DNA of 28,704 nucleotides from Bacillota bacterium (GCA_023415375.1 JAEZKW010000142.1:1-28704), one strand, 5' to 3'; numbered from the stretch's first letter, positions 7,529 to 16,119 are shown. The notes: generated by a model not told the origin, from the letters alone. Translations and numbers: made by a program.

Positions 7529-8410
7529 CTAACGGTAACGATTATCCCAAAGTTCTTTGATTTCCTGCAGTAATTCGATGTAAACCTGATAACGTGATTC
7601 TAGAATCTGCCCTGCCTGAACAGCCTTTTTGACTTGACAACCCGGTTCATTAAAATGGATACAGGTATTAAACTTACACTTACCTTGATAGTCCCGAAAA
7701 TCAGGAAAATATTCCGCTAGGTCCTCGGGCCTTATCATTTTCAAATCAATCTGTGAAAAGCCTGGTGTGTCAGCAATATAACTATTCTCATTCATCCTTA
7801 GTAATTGAACTTCACGAGTTGTATGTTTTCCGCGGCTAATTTTTTCACTAAGAGTACCGGTTTTAAGCATAAAACCAGGTGCCACCATATTCACTAACGC
7901 TGTCTTCCCAACACCCGATGGACCGGCGAAAACAGTAATTTTACCCTGTAGAGCTCTTCCGAGAGTGCGTTTACCCAGATTCGTCGGAACACTGGTACAG
8001 ATAACCTGATAACCAAAACCGCGGTAAGTATCGGCCAAACGCTTCATCCTACTGCTACTTACCAAATCAGATTTATTAAAAACGATCAAATGAGGAATTC
8101 TACTAGCTGATGCCAAAACCAAAAACTTGGCAATCAGAATATCACTAGGATCAGGATTTTGATGGGCAAAGACTAATACAATACAATTGATGTTAGCAAT
8201 ATAAGGGCGTTTAAGCACGGACTCGCGCGGCAATATTTCAGTGATGATGCCCTTATCCTTGCAAAGATACTCAACCTTATCCCCTACTAATAAACTATCA
8301 AAAGTTAATTTTAATTTGCCCCGTATCGAACACTCAATTGGCTGCCCGCCTTCTAAAGGTTCCACATAGTAGAAACCAGCGATAGCCCGAACGACTCTTC
8401 CTATTGCCAC
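7529..8410 (-). CDS. rsgA: ribosome small-subunit-dependent GTPase A
   Basis: Circularly permuted GTPase that helps late maturation of the 30S subunit. The 293-aa protein has the standard order: an OB-fold (about 1-70), then NKSD (G4, 112-115), the P-loop GPSGVGKT (163-170), the GKHTTRE switch region and DTPGF (G3, 214-218). A C-terminal zinc knuckle follows, with Cys245, Cys250, His252 and Cys258. The start is GTG at 8410 with GAGGGG 8 nt upstream. It lies 76 bp after prkC, from which it is separated by a weak AT-rich hairpin, and 11 bp before rpe. In B. subtilis this GTPase (CpgA) is a substrate of PrkC, so the neighbourhood makes functional sense. Confidence 0.97.
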   Translation of the reverse strand: MAIGRVVRAIAGFYYVEPLEGGQPIECSIRGKLKLTFDSLLVGDKVEYLCKDKGIITEILPRESVLKRPYIANINCIVLVFAHQNPDPSDILIAKFLVLASASRIPHLIVFNKSDLVSSSRMKRLADTYRGFGYQVICTSVPTNLGKRTLGRALQGKITVFAGPSGVGKTALVNMVAPGFMLKTGTLSEKISRGKHTTREVQLLRMNENSYIADTPGFSQIDLKMIRPEDLAEYFPDFRDYQGKCKFNTCIHFNEPGCQVKKAVQAGQILESRYQVYIELLQEIKELWDNRYR

Positions 8411-8451
8411 TCCGATGGCCCCTCGCTTCTAAAGATTATTCTATAAAGTAA

Positions 8452-8479
8452 GCATAAAATATTATTCGTAATTTTATGC
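8452..8479 (-). other. AT-rich hairpin between prkC and rsgA
   Basis: Perfect 9-bp arms GCATAAAAT/ATTTTATGC (8452-8460, 8471-8479) with a 10-nt loop, 8 bp after the prkC stop. It lacks a GC core and a U-run, so it is a poor terminator. It may be a processing or attenuation point within the operon. Confidence 0.45.
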
Positions 8480-8486
8480 TCACAAA

Positions 8487-10115
8487 TCAATGGGGCGGTC
8501 CCGAACTTACAATAAAGTTCATCGCTGTTCCTAACGGTACTTTGTCGTAAGGCACCGGTCTTTGATCGACAACAACCCCTTCGGAATAAATATTACTGGG
8601 AGTAGCTGTAGCCTGATTATATACCAACCCGAGTGAGCCTAACTCTGCCCGAACCTCAGATAAAGGCCGTCCAATAAAATTAGGGACCTGGACCATATTT
8701 CCTGCCATTGAATTAATCGTTACCGAAACACTGGCTCCCCATTCAATCGTAGTATTTTCAGCAGGAAGTTGTCGGACTACAGTTCCTTCCGGACTTCCCT
8801 GCACGGAAGCGCTAAGAATATCACCTATTTTAAGGCCCGCCTCTTCTAAAGCCAATTGGGCCTCTACCTGCGTTTTTCCAATTAAATCAGGGACCCGAAC
8901 CAATTGTGTTCCCCGACTAAGTACCACTTCAACCTGGCTTTGAGTTCGTTTTTCAGTCCCAGGTGCTGGCTTTTGGGAAATAATCGTATCCACCGGATAA
9001 TTAGAGCTAAAAAGTCGATTCACCACTTTAAGTTCCAATTCAACTTGGGAAAGTTCTTTTCGAGCTTTGTTGACATCTTGTCCAATCAAGTTGGGAACAG
9101 GAACAACTGCCCTTGGTGGAATAATTACATCAAAAAAATATAGAAAAAGAAAGAATAAAACAAATATGCCGCCTATTCCCAAAACAAGCCAAAGCAACCA
9201 ATTGGGTCTTTCTTTAGGATGATTATTTTCAGGTGTCGCTCGATGCCAGACTTGAGTTGGCATATCAATCTCATTTAACAGGCTTGATTCCCGAGCATTT
9301 AGGGAATTAATCTGAACAATATCTTTGATCATTGCCTGTGCTGAAGGATAACGTTTTTCGATCTCACTGGCCATTGCTTTTTCGAGAATTAATGAAATTG
9401 GCTGCGGAATATCCGGTCGAATCTTCGCGGCCGGTATGTAATTATCCTGAATATGATTTAATGCAATCGAGACTGCAGTGTCGCCTTGAAAAGGAACAAC
9501 CCCGGTAAGCATCTCGTAAAGAACACATCCAAGCGAGTATAAATCCGATTGGGGTCCGACAACACCCCCTTTGGCTTGTTCAGGGGATGAATACTGTACT
9601 GAGCCCACAACCACTCCAGCTTGGGTAAATGAACTGGCACTAATGGCTCTGGCAATACCAAAATCAGTAACTTTGACCTGTCCATCAGGGGTAATCAAAA
9701 TATTATGAGGTTTTATATCTCGATGAACAATATTGCGCTGATGCGCATGATGAAGGGCTGCTCCGATCTGCTTCGTAATGTCGAGAGCCCGCTCGAAAGA
9801 TAAAGGAGCTTCACTACGAATAATATTTTTTAAATTATCACCAGGGATATATTCCATTACGATGTAGTCTACGCCATCTTCCTGTCCTACATCATAAATA
9901 CCGACGATATTTGGATGAGATAGACTTGCTGCCGCCCTAGCCTCACGCCGAAAGCGTTCAACAAATTCACTGTCACTGGCATATTGGGGGCGCAAAATTT
10001 TAATTGCAACTGTACGGCATAATAATGAACACTCTGCTTTATATACTAAAGCCATACCACCTTCACCAATTAGTTCCTGTAAGTGGTAACGGTTACCTAA
10101 TATTTTGCCGGTCAC
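8487..10115 (-). CDS. prkC: PASTA-domain Ser/Thr protein kinase
   Basis: Membrane Ser/Thr kinase of the PrkC/PknB/Stk1 type; its extracellular PASTA repeats sense muropeptides or lipid II, and it controls cell-wall growth and, in Bacillus, spore germination. The protein has 542 aa. The kinase domain is about 10-275, with glycine loop GEGGMA, VAIK lysine (39), HRDIKPHN (131-138), DFG (151-153) and SPEQAKG. A juxtamembrane linker follows, then one TM helix (about 306-330) and three PASTA domains (about 339-402, 406-469, 475-539) on the outside. The start is GTG at 10115 with GAGGTG upstream. PP2C and FHA genes precede it, rsgA follows. Three repeats match Bacillus PrkC; the fourth, atypical domain of some relatives is absent. 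Confidence 0.97.
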   Translation of the reverse strand: MTGKILGNRYHLQELIGEGGMALVYKAECSLLCRTVAIKILRPQYASDSEFVERFRREARAAASLSHPNIVGIYDVGQEDGVDYIVMEYIPGDNLKNIIRSEAPLSFERALDITKQIGAALHHAHQRNIVHRDIKPHNILITPDGQVKVTDFGIARAISASSFTQAGVVVGSVQYSSPEQAKGGVVGPQSDLYSLGCVLYEMLTGVVPFQGDTAVSIALNHIQDNYIPAAKIRPDIPQPISLILEKAMASEIEKRYPSAQAMIKDIVQINSLNARESSLLNEIDMPTQVWHRATPENNHPKERPNWLLWLVLGIGGIFVLFFLFLYFFDVIIPPRAVVPVPNLIGQDVNKARKELSQVELELKVVNRLFSSNYPVDTIISQKPAPGTEKRTQSQVEVVLSRGTQLVRVPDLIGKTQVEAQLALEEAGLKIGDILSASVQGSPEGTVVRQLPAENTTIEWGASVSVTINSMAGNMVQVPNFIGRPLSEVRAELGSLGLVYNQATATPSNIYSEGVVVDQRPVPYDKVPLGTAMNFIVSSGPPH

Positions 10116-10282
10116 TTTTTCACCTCAATTCATGCCTTATATGTGCTTGCTACACATCTACGCAAAAGATATATATTACAGCCCAAAAATACCAGGCTCA
10201 TTAACCTATTTCATCTGATGTTTTTGTGATGTATTGATCGAAATTTAAAGTTCGCCGTTTAAATAACAAATCCTGCTATATT

Positions 10283-10975
10283 CTATACTTCTATAACAAT
10301 TACCGTAATATTGTCGGTTCCGCCATCCTTATTAGCCTGTTCAACAAGATGATCTGCAATGGCTTGAGGCTCCTTTTCCGACATTAAAATTTCTTTAATA
10401 TTTTTTTCGGCAACAATACTGGTTAACCCATCACTACATAATAAAAACTTATCACCAGTGTGAATTTGAAAACAATTCACTTCAAATTCCAAACGGCCTT
10501 GGGTACCAAGGGCCCTTGTTAAGACATTACGTTGAGGATGGATTTTAGCTTCTTCCTCAGTAATACTGCCATTTTTGATCAATTCAGCCACAAAAGAATG
10601 ATCATCCGTTAATTGAATAAGGTTTCCTTCAGTCAATTGATAAATCCTGCTGTCACCTACATGAGAAACAAAAGCTTTATCCGCTGAAAGTAATAAAATA
10701 GCAACAGTTGTGCCCATACCCGAAAAATCTTCATTTTTTGACATTTCTTCCAAGATGGCAGTATTTGCGTTTAAAACCGCCCTTTGAAGGCTTACAACCA
10801 GATCAGCATCAATCTCAGCAGCTAAAACAGTTTCTACTGCAATAGCACTGGCAACTTCACCGGCTTGATGGCCACCCATCCCATCGGCGATCACAAATAG
10901 TGTTTCCCGGTACCCGAAGGTATCTTCATTTTGTTCTCGAACTTTCCCTTTATCAGTTTTGGCGCCAACTTCCAT
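10283..10975 (-). CDS. prpC: PP2C-family Ser/Thr protein phosphatase (Stp/PrpC)
   Basis: Metal-dependent cytoplasmic phosphatase that reverses PrkC phosphorylation. The 230-aa length is normal for bacterial PP2C. Seen: REQNEDTF (Asp18), ADGMGGHQAGEVAS (Asp31, metal ligand), HVGDSRIYQL, TDDHS, LLCSDGLT (Asp182) and GGTDNITVIVI (Asp221), which are the usual motifs in order. The ATG at 10975 follows GGGAG at 7 nt. It lies 35 bp after the FHA gene. The 167-bp gap before prkC holds no convincing promoter or terminator. Confidence 0.96.
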   Translation of the reverse strand: MEVGAKTDKGKVREQNEDTFGYRETLFVIADGMGGHQAGEVASAIAVETVLAAEIDADLVVSLQRAVLNANTAILEEMSKNEDFSGMGTTVAILLLSADKAFVSHVGDSRIYQLTEGNLIQLTDDHSFVAELIKNGSITEEEAKIHPQRNVLTRALGTQGRLEFEVNCFQIHTGDKFLLCSDGLTSIVAEKNIKEILMSEKEPQAIADHLVEQANKDGGTDNITVIVIEV

Positions 10976-11010
10976 AGCCTCACTCCCAATATATATCCTT
11001 TAAAGTCCGG

Positions 11011-11508
11011 TCAGCCCTTTTCCAAATTAACCCTGATTAGCGTTTCCCCGATTTTTATGAGATCCCCGGAAAATATTGTCCGCTTTTTAATGACAATTTC
11101 CCCATTCACTCTGGTTCCGTTAGTACTGCCTAAATCCTCCAATATCAATCGAGGCCCTATGTGATAAATAATCGCGTGAAAACGTGAAGCTTTCGGATCC
11201 CTCAATAATATCAAATTTTCAGGATGACGACCCACCCGGATCTCTTTGGTGACAGCAACATACTCTCGTCCTTGATCGATACCGGACAATACTGTAAAAA
11301 TCCAGCGTGACTCCTTAACAGAGAGACTTCCCCGTTTTAAGATTATAGTGTTTTCCGGTTGATCAATATTTCTATTTATAGAGGTAAGGATGTTTTTTGC
11401 TACGCGCCAGGTCAATGTATGTTCATGAATCCCGTTTTTGGCAAATAATTGTCTGCGAGAGTGGTGTTTTTCTTTCGAAACATGAAATAATTTATTGATC
11501 CAGCTCAT
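11011..11508 (-). CDS. FHA-domain protein
   Basis: Cytoplasmic 165-aa protein with a C-terminal forkhead-associated domain (about 70-163), a phosphothreonine-binding module. Key residues are present: RVGR (91-94), SRFH (108-111), and DLGSTNGTRVNG with Ser128, Asn130 and Asn135. The first 65 residues are basic and resemble no domain I know. They contain several Thr and Ser that could be phosphorylation sites, as in GarA or FhaA of actinobacteria (analogy only). The ATG at 11508 lies inside rlmN (17-bp overlap) with GGGG 5 nt upstream, so the two are probably translationally coupled. Its place directly before PP2C and PrkC suggests it reads the kinase output. Confidence 0.88.
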   Translation of the reverse strand: MSWINKLFHVSKEKHHSRRQLFAKNGIHEHTLTWRVAKNILTSINRNIDQPENTIILKRGSLSVKESRWIFTVLSGIDQGREYVAVTKEIRVGRHPENLILLRDPKASRFHAIIYHIGPRLILEDLGSTNGTRVNGEIVIKKRTIFSGDLIKIGETLIRVNLEKG

Positions 11509-12532
11509 CTTTGCCCCAATCTTTACCCTGTAGTTGGCCGCAGGCTGCCGCTAAATTGGTTCCTCTTTCTTTACGAATTGTTGCTTCGATATTGGCTTTG
11601 GTTAATTCTGAAACAAAATCTCGCACCTGCGTCTGCCTCGAACGTCGGAAACTGCTTTTGGCGATAGGATTTAACGGTATTAAATTAACATGACACAGCA
11701 TTCCGGACAATAATTGAACCAACTTCTGTACATCTTGGGGACGATCATTGACACCGTCAATCATTGTATACTCAAAGGTTACCCGCCTACCCGTTTGTTC
11801 AATATATTGGCGAATGGCCGCCATTAATTCCTCCAAGCTATATTGCTTAGCTATTGGCATTAATTGTTCCCTTAAATCATCACTGGCAGCGTGAAGGGAA
11901 ACCGCCAAATTAACTTGAAGAGGTTCTTTCGCTAGCTTAAGGATACCTGGAATAATCCCACAAGTTGAAATGGTGATATGCCGGGCCCCAATTTCCATCC
12001 CCTTAGGGTCATTCATTATCTTAATAGCTTTTAACGTTGCATCGTAGTTTATCAAGGGTTCACCTTGTCCCATTACCACGATATTATTAATTTTTTTCCC
12101 AGTTAAGCGGGTCATAAAAAGGGGCTGATCTACAATTTCTGCTGAAGTTAAATTACGAACCAAACCATTTTTCCCAGTAGCACAAAAGCTACAATTCATT
12201 CCACAACCAACTTGGGTGGAAATACAAACAGTTTGGCGATCACTTTCCGGTATAAATACACTTTCAATAGTGTTCCCATCGTCAAGTTCGAAGAGATATT
12301 TGATAGTACCATCCCGATCTTCAATTTGGTCCTTTGATTTTAATGAACGTATCAAAATGCCCTGGTCCCGAAAAAATCCGCGCAGTTTTTTGGGTAAATC
12401 GGTCATTTCTTCCCAATTCCATACTTGCTTTTGGTACATCCATGCGTAGACTTGTTCCGCCCGGTATTTCGGTAAATCAAGTGCATGAAAAAAATCCTGA
12501 ACTTCCTGTAAATATAAACCTTTGATATTCAA
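11492..12532 (-). CDS. rlmN: 23S rRNA (adenine2503-C2)-methyltransferase RlmN
   Basis: Radical SAM enzyme that methylates A2503 of 23S rRNA and, in some bacteria, A37 of certain tRNAs. The 346-aa length is standard. Seen: an N-terminal helical domain with FRAKQ-like PKYRAEQVYAW, the CxxxCxxC cluster (Cys110, Cys114, Cys117), VVMGQGEPL, the TISTCGI motif, and the C-terminal AACGQL with Cys331, the residue that forms the methyl-transfer intermediate. The start is TTG at 12532, chosen because NIKGLYLQEV is exactly where family members begin. AAGGA lies only about 3 nt upstream, which is short. First gene of the operon running to ireB. Confidence 0.96.
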   Translation of the reverse strand: MNIKGLYLQEVQDFFHALDLPKYRAEQVYAWMYQKQVWNWEEMTDLPKKLRGFFRDQGILIRSLKSKDQIEDRDGTIKYLFELDDGNTIESVFIPESDRQTVCISTQVGCGMNCSFCATGKNGLVRNLTSAEIVDQPLFMTRLTGKKINNIVVMGQGEPLINYDATLKAIKIMNDPKGMEIGARHITISTCGIIPGILKLAKEPLQVNLAVSLHAASDDLREQLMPIAKQYSLEELMAAIRQYIEQTGRRVTFEYTMIDGVNDRPQDVQKLVQLLSGMLCHVNLIPLNPIAKSSFRRSRQTQVRDFVSELTKANIEATIRKERGTNLAAACGQLQGKDWGKDELDQ

Positions 12533-12619
12533 ATTTCCTTGGCTGCCTCTCTATTTCTAAAAGTGCAAATAACACTCAACGAACATTTCTAAAATCACTT
12601 GAACTAGACAACAATGAGA

Positions 12620-12681
12620 AAGATATACAATATATAATAGAATTCAATCTTTTCACGATGCCGTTATATACTGTATATCTT
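12620..12681. repeat. 18-bp inverted repeat between spo0A and rlmN
   Basis: Arms 12620-12637 and 12664-12681 match at 17 of 18 positions (AAGATATACAATATATAA against the reverse complement of the second arm). The spacer is 26 nt. It is AT-rich with no U-run after a GC core, so it is not a standard terminator. It lies downstream of spo0A and about 90 bp upstream of rlmN. The stretch TAATAGAATTC also occurs twice nearby (12635-12645 and about 12729-12739). Confidence 0.6.
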
Positions 12682-12740
12682 ATTGATTTTATAAAAAGAT
12701 TTATCGAATTCTTATCAGTGAAATCCCTAATAGAATTCTT

Positions 12741-13541
12741 TCAACCCGCTTTTTCTTCCAAGCGTAATTTATCGGCAATTTTAGCAATAAACGAAGCAGA
12801 GGTTGGAAAACGGTTTTTTTGATTTTCAAATCCAAAAAAATCTTCCATAAAATCAGTATTACCTCTCTCCCAGCCAATTTCGATAGTATGCCGAATAGCT
12901 GATTCCACACCGCTAGCAGTCGATTGGTATTTTTCGGCAATTCTGGGATAAAGGTTCTTAGTGATATTACCTAAAACTTCTACCTCTTTCGTAGCAATAA
13001 TAATTGCGTCTCGTAAGTAAGCATATCCACGAAAATGGGCCGGTATTCCCATTTCATGAAATAATTTACTGACTTCAAGTTCCAATTCATTGGTAGATTT
13101 TTCGCGCCGAATCGGCATGGTATACGTACCATGTTCATCCTGTACGCGACCGACCCGAATTGAATTATTTTTATTGACAGTAAATTGACGAATTCTCTCA
13201 AATAAATTATTGGCATCAAAAGGTTTTACCATATAATAAGTAGCGCCAAGGCTTGTGAGTCTCTGAATCATAGCCTCTTGTTCAAATGCAGTGAGTACAA
13301 TGACAATCGGTCGTTCAGGAAATTCTGCGAGTCTTTCTAAAACCCCGATACCATCTAAATAAGGCATTGTAATATCGAGTATCAGTACTTCGGGTCTGGT
13401 ATTTTCTACCACCTTTAAAGCTTCGAGCCCATCATAAGCTATTCCTACTAGTTCCATATCATCTTGGAATTCTACCAGCTCAGCTAAAGTATTGCATAAT
13501 TCATGATTATTATCTGCGATAACGATCTTTACCTTTGTCAT
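12741..13541 (-). CDS. spo0A: sporulation master response regulator Spo0A
   Basis: DNA-binding response regulator that commits the cell to sporulation when phosphorylated. The 266-aa length is normal. Receiver domain: acidic pocket Asp10, phospho-acceptor Asp56 in LILDITMPYLDG, Thr84, Lys106 in MVKPFD. The C-terminal domain shows the Spo0A hallmark HTH, with GIPAHFRGYAYLRDAI, GNITKNLYP, YQSTASGVESAIRHTIE and WERGN. The ATG at 13541 follows a perfect AAGGAGG 8 nt upstream. A sigma-H-type promoter and a near-match 0A box lie just before it. The usual neighbour spoIVB is absent; GNAT lies upstream and rlmN downstream. Confidence 0.98.
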   Translation of the reverse strand: MTKVKIVIADNNHELCNTLAELVEFQDDMELVGIAYDGLEALKVVENTRPEVLILDITMPYLDGIGVLERLAEFPERPIVIVLTAFEQEAMIQRLTSLGATYYMVKPFDANNLFERIRQFTVNKNNSIRVGRVQDEHGTYTMPIRREKSTNELELEVSKLFHEMGIPAHFRGYAYLRDAIIIATKEVEVLGNITKNLYPRIAEKYQSTASGVESAIRHTIEIGWERGNTDFMEDFFGFENQKNRFPTSASFIAKIADKLRLEEKAG

Positions 13542-13575
13542 ATTGCCCCCTCCTTAAGAAAAAATGCTTTAATGA

Positions 13576-13602
13576 TTTCGACGAGAAAGAGCCAATTCCT
13601 CT
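13576..13602 (-). promoter_or_regulatory. sigma-H-like promoter of spo0A with overlapping 0A-like box
   Basis: On the minus strand AGAGGAATT (13594-13602) matches the sigma-H -35 pattern RnAGGAwwW. An 11-nt spacer leads to GTCGAAA (13576-13582), one base off RnnGAAT. The next base makes CGTCGAA, 6 of 7 to the Spo0A box TGTCGAA. The inferred start is about 30 nt before the spo0A ATG. This mirrors the sporulation promoter of B. subtilis spo0A. Confidence 0.55.
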
Positions 13603-13694
13603 TCTGTAAACTAAACGTTCAATTCTGGAAATGGAACTAAAATTAAAGGTAGAAGGGGTAAAAATTTTTAATGCCAATTTGATAACTTCCAACA

Positions 13695-14231
13695 TTATCC
13701 AGCTATTCTGCGGTAGTTCCTTTGATACCAAGTCCCTTTTATTTCCATCAATATAATGTCTTTCCAATCTTTTTCAGTTCTGTGTAAGACGCCTATAGGC
13801 CGAAAACCATTTTTAAGATAACAACTAATTGCTCGCTGATTAAAATCATAAACCCGTAAATAAACCCGAAAAAAGTTCTTTACTTGAAAAACATAATTCA
13901 AAACCAAACTTACAGCCTCAGTTCCCAGTCCTTGACCCCAAAATTCTTTTTCCCCAATTCGAATCCTTAGTTCAGTTTCCCGTTTGCTCCAGCAGATATG
14001 ATCCAATTCCATATCCCCGATTAAACAACCATTGATGGTTTCAATTGCAAAAATTTGATAGTGGCGGTCTGGAACATTTTCAAGATACCATCGTTCTAAA
14101 TGAAAAAGATTGTCAGGCAACGTACAATCGACAAAATTCTGCAGTTCTTCATCGATGTTCCATAAGACCATTTTCGATAAATCACTCTTTTGTAGCGGGC
14201 GTAACCGAATCTTTTCTCCGAGCAGTTCCAT
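13695..14231 (-). CDS. GNAT-family N-acetyltransferase
   Basis: Acetyl-CoA-dependent N-acetyltransferase of 178 aa, closest in pattern to the RimJ/RimL branch. Seen: the N-terminal strand GEKIRLRPLQKSDL, the acetyl-CoA pyrophosphate loop GQGLGTEA (99-106), then FRVYLRVYDFNQRAISCYLKNGF with the conserved Asn and Tyr of the fourth motif. The substrate is unknown: ribosomal protein, antibiotic or polyamine are all possible, and speD is too far away to imply a link. The ATG at 14231 has AGGAGGG 7 nt upstream. It lies between ymdB and spo0A on the same strand, about 225 bp after ymdB, in DNA where I see no promoter or terminator. Confidence 0.85.
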   Translation of the reverse strand: MELLGEKIRLRPLQKSDLSKMVLWNIDEELQNFVDCTLPDNLFHLERWYLENVPDRHYQIFAIETINGCLIGDMELDHICWSKRETELRIRIGEKEFWGQGLGTEAVSLVLNYVFQVKNFFRVYLRVYDFNQRAISCYLKNGFRPIGVLHRTEKDWKDIILMEIKGTWYQRNYRRIAG

Positions 14232-14456
14232 GATATCCCTCCTGATATTTCAGTTCAATTTTAATCCGAAGAAAGCGGCAACATTTGCGGCGATGTTTGC
14301 TGAAACATTTATCTTTTGGGTGATTACGGAACTAATCTTCTGGTTTTATAGCCCTTTTCCTTTAAGCAATTATAGCCAAGTCATTTTCGTTAATGGAAAG
14401 TTATCCTGAATCTCCTTCCGTAGGTTACATAATGAGGCAAGCTTATATTCTAAATA

Positions 14457-15242
14457 TCAACCATCCAGCGTCTTCCTTATTCTCCGGATCGAGGCAGTAG
14501 TACCAGCATCATCGACGTCCAGTATAACTCCATTCAATTCAATCGGCCCACTGGCTACTTCAAAGCGAGCTGGTAAGTGGGTTACAAATTTCTTGACCAC
14601 TATTTCAGGGTCAATTCCAAGTACTGAATTGAGTGGTCCGGTCATCCCCACATCGGTGATATAACCGGTCCCCTTCGGCAATATTCGCTCATCTGCAGTT
14701 GTTATATGAGTATGTGTCCCAAGAACCGCTGTTGCTAACCCATCAGTATACCAACCAAGGGCAACTTTTTCCGAGGTAGCCTCGGCATGAAAGTCAATGA
14801 TAATGATATTGGTTTTTTTCTTGATATCGGTAATGCATTCACTGGCCGTTTGAAAAGGGCAGATTAAGGGATCCAAAAATACCTGTCCTAAAATATTGAT
14901 TACCCCAACCCGGACTCCCTTTTGGGTTTCAGCAATATAATAACCCTCACCGGGAGTACCACCCGGATAATTAGCCGGCCGAATAAGCCGTCTTTCACGC
15001 TCCAAAACCTGATATATTTCTTTATTATCCCACGTATGATTGCCCATGGTAATCACATCGACTCCAGCGATAAGAAGTTCTTGACAGACTTCCCTGTTGA
15101 TCCCGAATCCTCCGGCAGAGTTCTCGCCATTGGCGACAACCAGGTCGATGTTCTCGGAGCGAATTAACTCCGGTAAATATGTTTTCACAATTCTGCGGCC
15201 GGGTCGGCCAACGATATCCCCAATGAAGAGTATTCTTAACAA
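14457..15242 (-). CDS. ymdB: YmdB-family metallophosphoesterase (TIGR00282)
   Basis: Di-metal phosphoesterase; YmdB of B. subtilis hydrolyses 2',3'-cyclic nucleotides and affects biofilm versus motility and RNase Y output. The 261-aa length is standard. Metal and active-site residues visible: GDIVGRPGR (Asp9), NGEN (Glu40, Asn41), GNHTWD (Asn68, His69), DFHAEATSEK (His152) and GTHTH (His177, His179). The start is TTG at 15242, with AGGAGG upstream. It follows rny in gene order, as in Bacillus, but an extra gene (15392-15928) lies between. The spoVS gene often found next to ymdB is not here. Confidence 0.95.
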   Translation of the reverse strand: MLRILFIGDIVGRPGRRIVKTYLPELIRSENIDLVVANGENSAGGFGINREVCQELLIAGVDVITMGNHTWDNKEIYQVLERERRLIRPANYPGGTPGEGYYIAETQKGVRVGVINILGQVFLDPLICPFQTASECITDIKKKTNIIIIDFHAEATSEKVALGWYTDGLATAVLGTHTHITTADERILPKGTGYITDVGMTGPLNSVLGIDPEIVVKKFVTHLPARFEVASGPIELNGVILDVDDAGTTASIRRIRKTLDG

Positions 15243-15339
15243 AATAACCTCCTAGTTAGACTCAACCAAATTTACGAACACCGGTACATAAGAGCTACTG
15301 AAATAACATGAGCCTGGTGAATACTAAGGTTGAGAAAAT

Positions 15340-15372
15340 CAGGACCATTGAGATTATCAATGGTCCTGATGA
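15340..15372 (-). terminator. hairpin between the unknown acidic-protein gene and ymdB
   Basis: Perfect 12-bp stem (15340-15351 with 15357-15368), 5-nt loop, followed on the minus strand by ATTTTCTC. It starts about 20 bp after the stop of the gene at 15392. The U-run is short, so partial termination or mRNA-end protection is as likely as full termination. Confidence 0.6.
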
Positions 15373-15391
15373 TTCTATCCATCATTTGATA

Positions 15392-15928
15392 TTATTTGTG
15401 CAAATTTGCCCGATTAAATACCAATACCCGCCCTTCTTCTCGAAAACCGATTAAACGTTTTTCCTGCCGCGAGTCTTTTAAATCCTCCAGCATATGTTCA
15501 ATCATTTCTTCTTGAAGGACTGTATCTTCTTCCTGCAAAGTATCTTCTTGATCCAGCATTAAATATTCTTCAAAAAATTGGTGAATTACACCAGTAATAA
15601 GCGCAATTTCCTCTTGGGAAAGGGTTTCAATATCGCGGACAATTTCCAAAAAAGTCAAACCATCATATTCAGCATGATTGACTTCAATAATGCCGGATTC
15701 CCTTTCTTGCAGCATGGTCATATTGTTCAGACTTAATAATAATTGTTCTTTAAAGGGTCCAAACTCTTCATTAGCTAAAGATTTAACCAGCACAAATGAA
15801 AACAGCAGTGTTTTTTGTTCTGGATCAAAACGAACCGATCCAATTTCAGGATACCTTACAAGCAAAAATGCAATCAAACTCATCGAGTTAGAGAAGGATT
15901 CTCCCTCTTTCCAGAAGATGCCTTTCAT
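15392..15928 (-). CDS. hypothetical acidic protein between rny and ymdB
   Basis: Not recognised. A 178-aa soluble-looking protein without signal peptide or membrane segment. The first half (1-110) alternates strands and helices, with LIAFLLVRYPEIGSVRFDPEQ and LLFSFVLVKSL. The region about 115-155 is strongly acidic and probably coiled-coil, containing the near-repeat TLQEED and VLQEE. The end is basic (REEGRVLVFNRANLHK). The ATG at 15928 has GGGGGAGG directly upstream, so translation is likely. Its position between rny and ymdB, both RNA-metabolism genes, hints at a related job, but nothing in the sequence proves it. Confidence 0.7.
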   Translation of the reverse strand: MKGIFWKEGESFSNSMSLIAFLLVRYPEIGSVRFDPEQKTLLFSFVLVKSLANEEFGPFKEQLLLSLNNMTMLQERESGIIEVNHAEYDGLTFLEIVRDIETLSQEEIALITGVIHQFFEEYLMLDQEDTLQEEDTVLQEEMIEHMLEDLKDSRQEKRLIGFREEGRVLVFNRANLHK

Positions 15929-16119
15929 GATTCCTCCCCCTTCCAGAAGAGATAAAACTTTTATTGTTATTATTATAGTAAACTCTTCATCCCGCGTGCT
16001 AAGGAATTGTCATAAACTGCACGTCTGCTGATAAAAGCCCCCAGGCGCTTAGCCAAGGTCTCTCCCTGTTTAATCTAACATTGATTCTAAAAAGTGCTTC
16101 CAACGGTTCGTGTTAAGCT

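Noticed and set aside
11492..11508. Frameshift between rlmN and the FHA gene
   Set aside because: Both proteins are complete at both ends; the 17-bp overlap is ordinary operon packing.
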